A stretch of DNA of 64,000 nt from positions 77,986,798-78,050,797 of the forward strand of contig JALMGJ010000004.1 of the NCBI GenBank assembly GCA_023362775.1, given 5' to 3'. Below, piece after piece: positions 55,601 to 64,000 of this stretch (its first letter is position 1; every line of letters begins with the position of its first letter). The stretch is from Charina bottae (lineage: Eukaryota; Chordata; Lepidosauria; Squamata; Charinaidae). The notes under the pieces were generated by a model. That model was given only the letters and a program-made list of their open reading frames with translations. It ran no database searches and had not been told where the DNA came from. The translations under genes and the position numbers were made by a program.

Positions 55601-56215
55601 ATTCCTGAACTACCTGACCCTGCCATGCTTCAACAAACTGATCCTGTACTAGCAGATGAATGGATTACAAAAATACGATCAAATTGGCCGATAATGTTGA
55701 ATATATTACAAGAGGCAAAAAATTCATACAAAACTTTTGCTGATCGTAAACGGGCTCCAGAATGGCCTTTAGTGGTGGGAGAAAAGGTCTACCTGTCTAC
55801 AAAACATTTGAAATCAACTCAGCCATGCAAGAAACTGGGGCCTAAATTTATTGGGCCTTTTCCCATTGTGAAAGTGATCAACCCAGTAGCCGCTCAATTA
55901 GACTTGCCAAAGAACCTTCGTAGAGTACATCCTGTCTTCCACATCAGCTTATTGAAACCAGTTAAACCGGCTGATCAATGGCATCCAGATCCAGTAGCGC
56001 CTCCACCTATCATGGTGGGAGATAACGAACATTTTGAAATTGTGAACATTTTGGACTCCAGATTGCACCGAGGAAAATTACAGTATTTGGTGCAATGGAA
56101 ACATTTGCCTGTGGGGTTTGAGGAGTGGGTTGATAAGATTCATGTTTCAGCGCCAAGATTATTGAAGAGATTCCATGATCAATTCCATGATCAATTCCCT
56201 TCTAAACCTGGTTAA
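52685..56215 (+). CDS. pol: Chromovirus Pol polyprotein, 1176 aa (PR-RT-RH-INT-chromodomain)
   Basis: Pol matures Gag, copies the RNA into DNA and integrates it. Domains in order: aspartic protease with LDSG (Asp 50); reverse transcriptase about 215-400 with LCTDYRG, FTKLDL (Asp 299) and VVYLDDIL (Asp 363-364); RNase H about 515-640 with QTD (521-522), WEKE (564), FTDH (591) and ADALSR; integrase zinc finger with His 751/758 and Cys 788/791; catalytic core Asp 821, Asp 881, Glu 917 (35 residues between the last two); GPF/Y module about 1050-1092; chromodomain about 1115-1165 (FEIVNILDSR, LQYLVQWKHLP, EEWV). It lies in the -1 frame relative to gag. That frame is open only from 52652, so access is by -1 shift or restart at the ATG at 52685. 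All catalytic residues are kept, so it may be active. Confidence 0.97.
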   Translation: MSGLKCAAGQAFADRRSDPLVSGDCPTMQVKIKLETLDGRDQNNLMAMLDSGCSRCLMHPAIVTGLRLKLHKLKVPIIFCQLDGSDMKGGPVEYYTEALKMTIGTHQETIRFIVAPISNQPIVLGLKWLRERNPQIDWVSGEMEFADGSYLGVERETAGLCVVRELAQAAVAPSVYEEEGEIFLETESDQMPPHRKTDCSLQLEPGAVLPKPKLYSMTHKELQELRNFIDKNLKQGFIEPSTSPTAAPVLFRKKKDGSLRLCTDYRGLNAICISNQYPLPLMKDMLAQLTKGKIFTKLDLREAYFRVRIKEGDEWKTAFNCQLGCFQYKVMPFGLRGGPGVFMSLINEVLHEFLYQGVVVYLDDILIYTETMEQHVKLVKAVLRKLLENKLYVKLSKCEFHKEKLDFLGYRISHQGIEMDPAKVKDVLAWETPRTKKQLQSFLGFANFYRQFIPGFAKIALPLTDMLKTKKSADGILANKPQPKLKWTPACQTAFEQLKQLFTAEPVLKHPDPERPFVIQTDTSHSAVGCILLQKDNNDQLRPCAYISRKFTEAEQRWLVWEKEAFAVRHALATWRHLLEGSPHPFEVFTDHKNLEALKTPRKLNPKQIRWAEFFSRFNFTLKYLPAGKNFLADALSRLPQHDTQPELMVSTVMSPQQLGLSNQEEPGSDSDAAPIPVQLQGKVAIARSKAKPPKPLCEPSLEKELKTAIEADDWWKEHKQTLTEANGVWWNGDRLYVPETVRKAILQRCHDSKIAGHFGFVKTLHLVRRQFWWPTLRKDVKQYVLSCHVCASMKKAPGKPVGLLQTVAEPTSPWKQISMDFIVDLPESKGKTVIWVVTDLFSKQAHFIPCKGLPSAGQLAKLFILHIYRAHGAPLRIISDRGSQFTAKFWKSFLKLIGTEQGLTSGHHPEGNGACERLNSVLEQYLRCYISHQQDNWVELLPFAEVAYNNAVHQSTGFSPFKVATGQDFVPIPELPDPAMLQQTDPVLADEWITKIRSNWPIMLNILQEAKNSYKTFADRKRAPEWPLVVGEKVYLSTKHLKSTQPCKKLGPKFIGPFPIVKVINPVAAQLDLPKNLRRVHPVFHISLLKPVKPADQWHPDPVAPPPIMVGDNEHFEIVNILDSRLHRGKLQYLVQWKHLPVGFEEWVDKIHVSAPRLLKRFHDQFHDQFPSKPG

Positions 56216-56374
56216 CTGCACAATTGTTCTTATTTCTGTTTTCCAGATCTCAGTGCCTCCCATTGTCTTGCAGCCTGAAGAATTCTGGAATTGTTCCATG
56301 TGCCTTTATGTATACTTGTATTTCTTAACCTTTCTTGTTCTTGGCATACTATTCTTTCTTTTGAAGGGTCGGCA
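56216..56374 (+). other. 3' untranslated region of the chromovirus
   Basis: 159 bases between pol and the 3' LTR with no env-like frame. The purine stretch before the LTR is weak (GAAGGG then TCGGCA), so the polypurine tract is not well defined. Confidence 0.7.
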
Positions 56375-56910
56375 TGTCAGGGTTCATGTCTATGAATCCT
56401 GCCATTAGAATTAATAATAGCTTAGTGCTTGCATAGTAGTTGGGAGGGGGAATGACAGTTGAGTGTTATGTCTGCTGCTGGAAGCTAGAGACAGCTCGGC
56501 CAAGGTCACGCACCTGCAACGGAGAGATGGGACTGTTTGCTCCATGAGATCATTGCTGGTGAATTGGCGCGCAAAGGGAAGGGTTAAGAGAGCATAGTTT
56601 GGCGGGAATCAGTATTTATTTATTTATTATTTATTATTTCTAACTTATATCACCGCCCATCTCCCCCCACAAGGGGACTCTGGGCAGTTTACAATAAAGT
56701 CAGTGATTAAAAACATATAAAATACATTATACAATCAATTAAAAATATAAAAATATAAAAATATAAAATCCAAGAGGCTGTATCTGTATCTGAGTATTCA
56801 AGTCTTTAGGAGTGCTTCAATGAACATGTATCCTAAATAAAGCTTTATCTGCATTTCAATGAATTGCATGGAGAAGTGTTTATTGGGACATTGTTGTTGA
56901 GATCATCACA
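56375..56910 (+). repeat. 3' LTR of the chromovirus, with LINE insertion
   Basis: Same TGTCAGGG...ATCACA as the 5' LTR, but split by about 180 bp of LINE tail at 56618-56793. Differences from the 5' LTR are a missing 3-bp AGG-type unit near 56523 and two C/T changes nearby. Confidence 0.96.
56618..56793 (-). mobile_element. CR1/L2-type LINE tail inserted in the 3' LTR
   Basis: TATTTATTTATTATTTATTA, then CACCGCCCATCTCCCCCCAC and AAGGGGACTCTGGGCAG is the reversed LINE 3' end. AGTATT is present on both sides (56612-56617 and 56794-56799), likely the target-site duplication. It falls at the predicted U3/R junction. As the 5' LTR lacks it, it came after integration. Confidence 0.9.
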
Positions 56911-56915
56911 GCACC

Positions 56916-57000
56916 CCAAGCTGGTTTCCTTGCCTAAGGGAGGATTCAAACCTGGGTTTCCCACCTCCAAGTCCAGCACTTAACTATGACACATGAGCTC
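56916..57000 (-). mobile_element. tRNA-derived SINE, left half (split by the gypsy element)
   Basis: CAAGCTGGTTTCCTTGCC, then GGATTCAAACCTGGG (B box complement) and CAGCACTTAACTATGAC complete the SINE begun at 50738. The break is where the gypsy element integrated. Confidence 0.78.
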
Positions 57001-57004
57001 TCAC

Positions 57005-58200
57005 ATTTAAATACCTGATAAAATTCCCAACAATTATTTAGATATATCAGAAATACGTAAAACGTGAAATATTGCTGACATAAGAATGCAGTGAATGTCG
57101 ATATTTGTTACAAAACATATAACATCAAAGTTGTCATGCATGATTTTCACAGGGGTTAGGTATATGTTATACATACAAATTTTCTATATTAATATGTGAA
57201 AACATATATACAGAATAAATTCTGAGTAAGATAGTAATAACAATCAAAATAGATATTTGTTCATTTACTTCTGTGACTCTGTCTGCCTCTCACCAAGGCC
57301 ATTAGCCACCTATGAATGTCTCTCACTAGGCGTGCATGTCCTAGAATGCAGACAGCTATCTTTCTGGATGTGGGGAGGTGGAGCTGAGAAGTATGAAATG
57401 GGGATTGTTAGGAGCTAGCTGTCAGTTAGAGAAGGGGGTGCTGTTTGTGAGAGCAGCCAAATGATGTGCTGGAGAAGAACAAGGGGGAAACAAAGATAAG
57501 AAGAAAAAGGTGAGAAATCTCTTTGCCCAGAGATCAAAGCCCATAGAACATAAGTACATCAAGGCTCAGAAGATGTTCTGAGGTAAAAGGGGATGAAGTG
57601 ATGAGACAAAGAAGGGAGATGGCTGTTGGGGGCATGGGGGGGTATAGGTGAGGTGGGAGTGGGGGAAAGGCAGTCTTGTTGTTTCCCCAACCTGTTGTTA
57701 TGCTGAGTCAAGAATGGTGATGATTTCTGGGACCAGGGAAAAGAGAAACCAGACAGTAGCTATGTGATTTTGTACTTTAGCTGCATGAAACATATGCCAT
57801 TCAAATATATACTTTCTGGGCTGGTGCCACACTGCCTGAAAGAACTCTTGCTAAGCAAAAAGTCTCTGCCAAAACCTTAAGTACCTGCCATTAAGTCCCT
57901 ATCAGGTTTGAAGGCACCATTATTTTGCAAAAAGTGACACCTCTCAAATGATTGGGCTAAATTTGGCCCAGTGTATCAATTAACTTAATGGCTTTGTAAA
58001 TTAAGCCATATTCCTTCTTTATGCTTCAAACATGCTGTATAATTTTAACTCCTACTTAGATTTTCTTTTAACTGTAATAATATTGCAAAAAATCAAAGAT
58101 TATAAAGAATCAGTAGAAGGAATGAATTTGGAAATACTGAACACTGTATTTTTCAGTCAATCTATTTGCATATGTCTCAAATGATTATGAAAAGGAGCCA
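57005..58200. other. Unassigned DNA, slightly G-rich at 57350-57720
   Basis: No gene recognised. The segment at 57380-57860 has an LTR-like flavour (long non-coding G/A-rich part, then a TATATACTTTC-like signal), but no ends, duplication or partner are visible. Confidence 0.35.
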
Positions 58201-58209
58201 GGATGGTAC

Positions 58210-58335
58210 TGTGCATATATTATGGACCACAACTTCCACAATCCTTTACCATTGGGCCTGCCAGATAGAAACAATGGGACTTGAACTGCAAAATATCTGG
58301 ATGGCACCAAATTCCCTACCTAGACTGGGAGGTAG
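58210..58335. mobile_element. Degenerate palindromic MITE
   Basis: ATATTATGGACCACAACTTCC at about 58217 faces GGGACTTGAACTGCAAAATA and ATCTGGATGGCACC at about 58277-58310. The arrangement matches the ACTACAACTCCCA-type palindromic element at 24378. Confidence 0.5.
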
Positions 58336-58379
58336 AAAAAAAAAACCCAGTTCCATATTGTTGCCACGAAAATTATATA

Positions 58380-58616
58380 GACATGTCCAGGGGAGTCAAG
58401 AACTCAAGGAAGTCTCTACCTTCATTATAGGAATATTTGATGTTTCTTTTTCTTGGCAAGATTTTGGAAGTGGTTTGCCATTGCTTGCTTCCCAGGGCTG
58501 AGAGTGAGTGACTGGCCCAAAGTCACCCAGTTGGCTTTGTGCCTAAGGCGGAACTAGAACTCACTGTCTCCCAGTTTCTAGCCTGGTGCCTTAACCGCTA
58601 CACCAAACTGGCTCTC
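58380..58616 (-). mobile_element. tRNA-derived SINE, nearly full length
   Basis: On the plus strand TTTTGGAAGTGGTTTGCCAT and TGGCCCAAAGTCACCCAG lead to GGAACTAGAACTCAC (B box complement) and CCTTAACCGCTACACCAAAC (A-box head complement). This is a MIR/Sauria-type squamate SINE and the best copy of the family whose relics occur at 46700, 48500 and 50738. Confidence 0.85.
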
Positions 58617-58869
58617 CAATGTGTTAGAATGATAGCAGAACTGCTATCACTATTGTAGTGCAGGATTGGGAAGGCATGGTTGCATCGTAAGAATCTCCTA
58701 TCAATTCAACCTATTCCTATTTTGTTTGCCTGTGGATTTCCCTCCCTTAGTACCATTTTGGCAAAAAAAATCCTTCTGTATGTCAACATTTTGGCTCAGC
58801 ATTCAAGCTGCTGAAAGGAAATTTCAAAATTCTGTTGTTTTGGTGATTTCATTTATTGCATAGTATTCT

Positions 58870-59045
58870 GTCTTTTTGCCCAAAAGGCTGCAAGTACCAT
58901 ATGAACCTCAGAACAGCTCTGAGAGGGAAGTTAGGCTGACAAACAGATTTTTAGCCAAGATCACCCAAACAGGTTGATGAAAAAAAAAGAATTTGATCTG
59001 CCAGTTCTAAATAATACTGACCAGATCACCTGGTTTAGCTAAAGT
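58870..59045 (-). mobile_element. Degenerate MIR-like SINE
   Basis: GAACAGCTCTGAGAGGGAAG, then CCAAGATCACCCAAACAGG on the plus strand is the reverse complement of a SINE body. The head is decayed. Confidence 0.5.
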
Positions 59046-59109
59046 ACATTCAACAACTGTTTGAGACAATATGCATATTTAATTTTGCATATACCACAAA
59101 TTATCATAT

Positions 59110-59220
59110 CAGGGCTTTCCAAACTTTTCAGTTGGCGACACACCAACGGTGGCACGCAAAAACCCGGAAGCACCGCGGTGGCAGCAGGCGAAAACCCGGA
59201 AGCGCCGCCACTGTGCTTCC
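59110..59220 (+). mobile_element. hAT end fragment related to 30850-31077
   Basis: CAGGGCTTTCCAAACTTTTC then GGCGACACACCAACGG is the same end type as the 228-bp hAT element. Inside, AAAACCCGGAAGC is duplicated (about 59158 and 59189). No matching right end is seen, so it is truncated or decayed. Confidence 0.7.
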
Positions 59221-59224
59221 ATCC

Positions 59225-60890
59225 TTATGGAAGCTTGCTTAATTCCACCATTGTTCCTTTACTCTTTACAAAGCAATGGTAAAACAACAGCAGCAGAACT
59301 CCTGTGGCACACAGCCAATCACATTATTGTTTATCATAGAGAATTACAATTACAGTTAAGAATTGTGAGCAATATTCCTTTCTCTCTGTCTGCCATTAAG
59401 GCAGCTAAAAAGGTACAGGGAGAGGCAGGAGTTCATATGTCACTCTTGCAAGTTTGTCACCACTGTATCCATCCAAACAGAGTGTACACACCAATAATAC
59501 ATATATATCTCCATCAGGTTTGCTGATAGATACTTGGGGTGTATAGAGACCACTTGATCTATTTTACTGACCCCATCCAGTACTCCAGAAATGTTCCAAA
59601 CCACAGCTGGTTGCCCAAAAGCAATTCAATCTGACTGTGCACATCCAACACAAGATTTAGAAAAAAAATAAGTTCTGTTCTCCCACATCTACCATGGGAA
59701 AAGCACAAACTTTATTTTCTGCAAATTGAAATGAAACAATTTATGAAGGGAGGAAGCATGCCAGAATTCATGGAAATCAGTGCAGTGCTTTTTGAATTAT
59801 GTTTCTTTAAAAACTGTTTCTCTGGAAAAGAATGTGATTAAATTTGCAGTGACTGTAGCCCCTTTGTCTTGCCAGATTTCAGATGTATAGATTTGTGGGT
59901 TTTCTGCAAAGCAAGATGATGGTCATAAGGACTGTTGATGCCTTTCCTGAATATGAGTAGAGCTGACTATCAGAGGTTGAGCTAAAACTACAAAGTTACT
60001 CATTGGTTCCTCACACTTATTGTTGCTGAATATGGTGCTGAAAAGTTGTCCCTAAAGTTTCTGAATTAGATTTGTACCGAGAACAGAACGTATGAACAAA
60101 TGAAATAACCATCATGCATCCACTGATTACTGGTGATCCAGATACAGAGCTACATAGCCAAATAATAAAATTAAGGATCTTTCATTCTCATGATCTTTAT
60201 ACTCTAAGATTACAATGGCTAGCAATCTCTTTGATTTTGAGGGTAGACCATTCAGCCATTGAAATAGAATACCTCCCCTGTTTTGTTTCTGTTTTGTTGT
60301 TTATTTTTACCACACTTCTTCCCTTTACAACATCAGTAGCACCAGAAAAAGATATGAAAACTGGAGCTACACTAAGGACCAGAATCAAAATGGTTAAATT
60401 CGGATGTACCATTGTATCACAGGCAAATGAAAACCAGGTTTGAATTAACCCATCCTCAGTATTTGGCCAAATCCAATTTCTGCTCTTGGTGCACAAATAC
60501 AATATTTGCATACCAATACACTCTAAAACAAAGGTAAGGTTGTAAGCCTATCCTGAGGTAATAGGACACACACTGTTCTCTTGAAATGAGCTGAAACAGC
60601 TGGGTAGTTTTGAATTCTTATACATTCCACCAAGTATAATGCTGATAAATATAGGATTTCTCTCCTCTACTCACCAACATACTTAGTTGTCTGCTGACCT
60701 TCCTGCTCTGTGCAACAGCATCCCCCTCCCCCTTGGGATCCTGATGGCCTTTAGAAAAGCCCTACAGCCTTGGGCCAGGATGTTCTGTGAACCATGAATG
60801 TGTGTTAATATAAGGGAAAGGAATTTTGCCCCAGCATTTATATATGGTTTTTTTAAGTCATTTGTTTTTCTTTTGGAGATTTTTATTATT
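59225..60890. other. Unassigned AT-rich DNA
   Basis: No gene, RNA or clear repeat recognised. Confidence 0.45.
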
Positions 60891-60894
60891 TATA

Positions 60895-61009
60895 ATTTTT
60901 GGTTGTTTTAATATTGTCAGCCATCCAGCATCACTTGGCAAATGGATGGCTATATAAATGGATGGATGGATGGATGGATGGAGGGAGGGAGGGAGGGAGG
61001 GAGGGATGG
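60895..61009 (+). repeat. LINE tail with (GGAT)n-(GGAG)n microsatellite
   Basis: CAGCCATCCAGCATCACTTGG and ATGGATGGCTATATAAATGG is a decayed LINE 3' end. It runs into a GGAT repeat (about 60960-60981) and a GGAG repeat (about 60982-61006). Confidence 0.7.
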
Positions 61010-61087
61010 AAGTAGCAGCAGTAGTAGTGGTAGTAGAAGTAATAGTAGCTGATCAACCTGCAAACACCTGAAACATTTTTTTATCAT

Positions 61088-61090
61088 CTG

Positions 61091-61136
<46 letters not shown>

Positions 61137-61138
61137 AT
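61088..61138. repeat. (CTAT)n microsatellite
   Basis: About 12 CTAT units, the complement of GATA. Confidence 0.97.
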
Positions 61139-62120
61139 AGGCAAGATGCCAAACTGAAAAGATAATTTACTTTGCTGAACAGGTGATTTTTATACCCTAT
61201 ACTGTAGACACTGAGAATCTATTATTGCTGTCAATAGAAGAATGAACAATGAAATGCAATGACAGAAATATATAACCAACTGGATTTTTGCAATGGCTGT
61301 ACACTAAAATATTATGAGTTTCATGCCAGTTCTTTATTCCAAATGAAAAATAAAAGAAAATGGTAGACTGCAGTGCTGCAGGGTACATTTGAAAGAAAAC
61401 TCTTTATTGCCCTCTCCTGTTCATTTCCATTATGAATGTAGAGTTCATCAACAAAGTTTTGTTCCCACCTACAGACCACCACCACAACCCTGCCAAACTA
61501 TAGGATGGTTTTATTTACAATTTTTTTCCAGTGAATGAGATTTGGCTAATCATACAGTTCTTAGTTGGCAGATGAATAGTTTAATTTTTGTGAGATTTTC
61601 TGTACTTACTTTGCAACACTATCATATAAAGTGAGCAAAGAAAGGCACACAAAAATTAAACTGTTCAACAACTGTTCACTGGGTGGCTCCTTTATTTGTT
61701 AGAGATCAGGCTATTTGACACACCAAGTTAAAATAATGCCTCTAGTTCTAAGTTTCAAATTCTCAAGATATGTTCAATACAAACATATGGACTCGTAAGT
61801 GACCCCCTGGCTAAAGGATTGAATAAACAATAATAAAAAAGAAATGGACTATGATATAAATATAGCTCCTGACACTACAGCATCTCCAGATTGCAGCAGG
61901 GAAATCTGATGGGGGGAAATAAAGACATGGAGCTTTTGCCAGATAACGCACATCCATTTCCACTCTTGAACCACCAGGCAGAGAAAAATGGGGGGATAGA
62001 AGAAGGCTGAATATTTTCTTATTGTTCACCTGGTAATGGTACTACATCTCCCAACTTACCCCTATGGCTCACAAAGGACCAAACCCAAATCAAGTCAGCA
62101 CAGCCATCTCTGATAGAATA
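61139..62120. other. Unassigned AT-rich DNA
   Basis: No gene, RNA or clear repeat recognised. Confidence 0.45.
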
Positions 62121-62124
62121 GATA

Positions 62125-62290
62125 GGGATAGGCCAAGTGGTATAGTGGTATATTAGGTGTTGAGCAAGAGCCAGAAGAATTTATTCTAGTCTACCCTCAA
62201 TCATAGAAGCTCCCAGGGTGACCTTGGGCCTGCCACGTGGTGCTTTTAAGGGTTCAAAGAGATAGTGTAAGACAACATTCTAGCCCTCCC
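62125..62290 (+). mobile_element. Degenerate MIR-like SINE
   Basis: GCCAAGTGGTATAGTGGTAT recalls the tRNA head and CAGGGTGACCTTGGGC the conserved core, in the right order and distance. B box not clear. Confidence 0.55.
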
Positions 62291-62522
62291 TTAAAACACA
62301 GGAAAAGCAGTTTCATTTTTTCATCCTCACGTGCAATTTGCAACCACCAAATTGTTCTTCATAGCAAAACAGTTTCTCCCTTCCCTTCAGATAAAACAGT
62401 ATTTCAATAGCACAAGTGGGATATTTTTTTTCTGAACTCCATTGTTTGGCTTTAGGCAACTCTAAGCATATGTATGAGTCAGATTATGATACATTTAACA
62501 TAAGTTCTCTATTAAAACTTGC

Positions 62523-62526
62523 AATA

Positions 62527-62590
<64 letters not shown>

Positions 62591-62606
62591 CAACAACAAC
62601 AACAGC
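62523..62606. repeat. Compound (GAT)n-(AAT)n-(AAC)n microsatellite
   Basis: Trinucleotide runs of about 13 GAT, 8 AAT and 6 AAC units follow each other without a break. Confidence 0.96.
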
Positions 62607-64000
62607 CCTTCCCAAATATGACAGCCATCTAATCTATGGGATATACAGGGAGTAAATTCCACTGTACTTTTTAATGGGCCATGGGATAGTCTGGAAATAT
62701 ATGTAACATATTGCATTATATAAGATGTAACATATAGCACACCCAGCCAGATATAAAGTTTTGCATAATACTAGGCCAATAGTTGTTGAAGAAACTATGG
62801 CATAGAGTGTACCCATCCTTCTAAGTCAAAAGCAAACAAGCCATACAATGACTATACATCATGTGTGAAGCAGACCATAGATTACACTTCTTTGTTGTTG
62901 TATAGCAGATAGCATCAGGGAGTAAAATTCACCTGGCTGGTTTTCCTACCAATTCTTTTTTTCAGTTTGATGAAAGGAAAAGAACATACTGAAGAACTTC
63001 TCATAAGTGGAGTATGGTGCTCTTCTACATATTTAGTTGTTAAATGGCAAGGTATGTGTATAAATGTCCAGTCCTTTAACATACAATAATCTTGCCAGTG
63101 ATCTGTAGGCTTCCTTGGATTGCTATTCCTTAAACAAATTAGAAGCAACAGAAAATAAAAATTGAGGAGACGGTGAAAGGTTGAGAGATAGAAAATAACA
63201 TTACTAGGCCCCCCTCCCAATTCTTTGAATCGCACAGGATCATTTCCAAGAAGCAACCAATATTCTGATTCCTAAGTGACCCATTTCAGTTCAGCTAGTA
63301 GCTAAAGACATCTTTTATAAGAGAAACATGATCTATTGCAAACATGTTTAGTGACATTCCTGTTTATTGTAACAGCAATATGAGAAAAGGGAATAATTAT
63401 TGTTGGAAGACAACAGAAAACAGTAAAAAAGCTATATCCACTAGAAGAGTTTGAAATAAAACATATTGGACAAAAGTCTCCACCTTGTGGCGAGCTTTAT
63501 TTTTAGACTCTTCATTGAGGCTTTTTAAGCACTAGTGAAATGTGTTTAAGCTAATTTCTTTAAATCGCTTATTTTCTATTGTTTAAAAAATCTGAGCATT
63601 TATGGAATGCTTTCAGAAGGGTTTTTTTAATCCAATTGTTTAGCATTTTGACTGCATGATCGTGCTATCATATTTTTAGAATATTTTTTCTATATATTTT
63701 CAGGCACATATCTGTCAAAATATCTCTAGGAAGAAAAGATACTTAAGTTTCTTCCTGGATAATTTGAGGAATTAAGATTTTCTTTGAAGAAGTATTTGGA
63801 CTTTTTTCACCACAATATCTCTAATAACATTTCCCTTTCTAAGTACCCTGCAGTTAGCTTCCTGCCAAGAATTAATAAGGTTACACAGCTTCCTTTTTTC
63901 AAGTGATTATTTTATTTAGTTTTCAGAACATTATAAATCACTGCGAATAAAAAAGCAATGAACAAATGCAAGTTTTATATTTTCATTCCCACAGTGTAAT
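62607..64000. other. Unassigned AT-rich DNA
   Basis: No gene, RNA or clear repeat recognised to the end of the window. Confidence 0.45.

Larger units (their letters stand above)
50821..56910 (+). mobile_element. Complete Ty3/gypsy chromovirus (Tf1/sushi-like)
   Basis: This is a 6.1-kb LTR retrotransposon with everything in place: 5' LTR, 104-base leader, gag, pol, 3' LTR and a 5-bp target-site duplication GCACC at 50816-50820 and 56911-56915. Both open frames are uninterrupted. A C-terminal chromodomain places it in the chromoviruses. The leader is complementary to part of the LTR, fitting the self-priming Tf1/sushi group. The LTRs differ by two C/T changes and one 3-bp indel by eye (outside a later LINE insertion), so insertion was recent. 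There is no env-like frame between pol and the 3' LTR. Confidence 0.97.

Noticed and set aside
56216..56374. An env-like gene of the gypsy element
   Set aside because: Only 159 bases separate pol from the 3' LTR; the 77-codon frame at 56175-56408 overlaps pol and the LTR and has no envelope features beyond a hydrophobic stretch.
57380..57860. Solo ERV LTR
   Set aside because: Composition is suggestive, but I see no TG/CA ends, no duplication and no second copy.

Overview
The window looks like intergenic or intronic DNA of a squamate reptile (lizard or snake). The evidence is the repeat mixture: a BovB/RTE LINE fragment, L1 3' ends, many 5'-truncated CR1/L2-type LINE copies with an (AAAT)n tail, lizard-type tRNA-derived SINEs, Tc1 and hAT DNA transposons, a Ty3/gypsy chromovirus, and a GATA/GACA compound microsatellite of the Bkm kind. 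I recognise no host protein-coding exon, no functional tRNA or rRNA gene and no CRISPR array. The genus cannot be fixed by reading alone.

Layout. 1-2500: AT-rich DNA with a GC-rich inverted-repeat element (346-861) and an L2-type LINE 3' end. 4500-10270: old LINE/SINE pieces and a 148-bp composite tandem repeat. 10288-13000: a Tc1 fragment with a catalytic Asp lost, fused head-to-head with a second Tc1 fragment and then with a broken Sushi-type gypsy gag-protease. 13100-16210: three successive L1 3' ends, one holding a BovB fragment. 16685-17444: a 760-bp hAT element with a perfect 8-bp target-site duplication. 18860-31960: mostly unassigned AT-rich DNA with short SINE/LINE relics, a 5S-rRNA-like segment, a 228-bp hAT element with a perfect 8-bp duplication, and a MITE. 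33630-37420: several L2-type LINE copies, one with reverse-transcriptase motifs intact. 39829-42400: a different non-LTR retrotransposon split by a tRNA-SINE with a 12-bp duplication. 43201-43538: the same SINE family on the other strand. 44870-45945: an internally deleted L2-type LINE. 46460-49235: microsatellites.

The main object is 50821-56910, a structurally complete Ty3/gypsy chromovirus. It has two LTRs that differ by eye at two bases and one 3-bp indel, a GCACC target-site duplication, an open gag (471 codons) and an open pol (1176 codons) with protease, RT, RNase H, integrase and a C-terminal chromodomain. Bases just after the 5' LTR are complementary to a 12-base segment inside the LTR, which suggests Tf1/sushi-type self-priming rather than tRNA priming. 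The element sits inside an older SINE, and its 3' LTR was later hit by an L2-type LINE tail at the predicted U3/R boundary.

The genes that work together are gag and pol of this element: gag forms the particle and pol matures, copies and integrates it. Everything else coding in the window is a broken relic.
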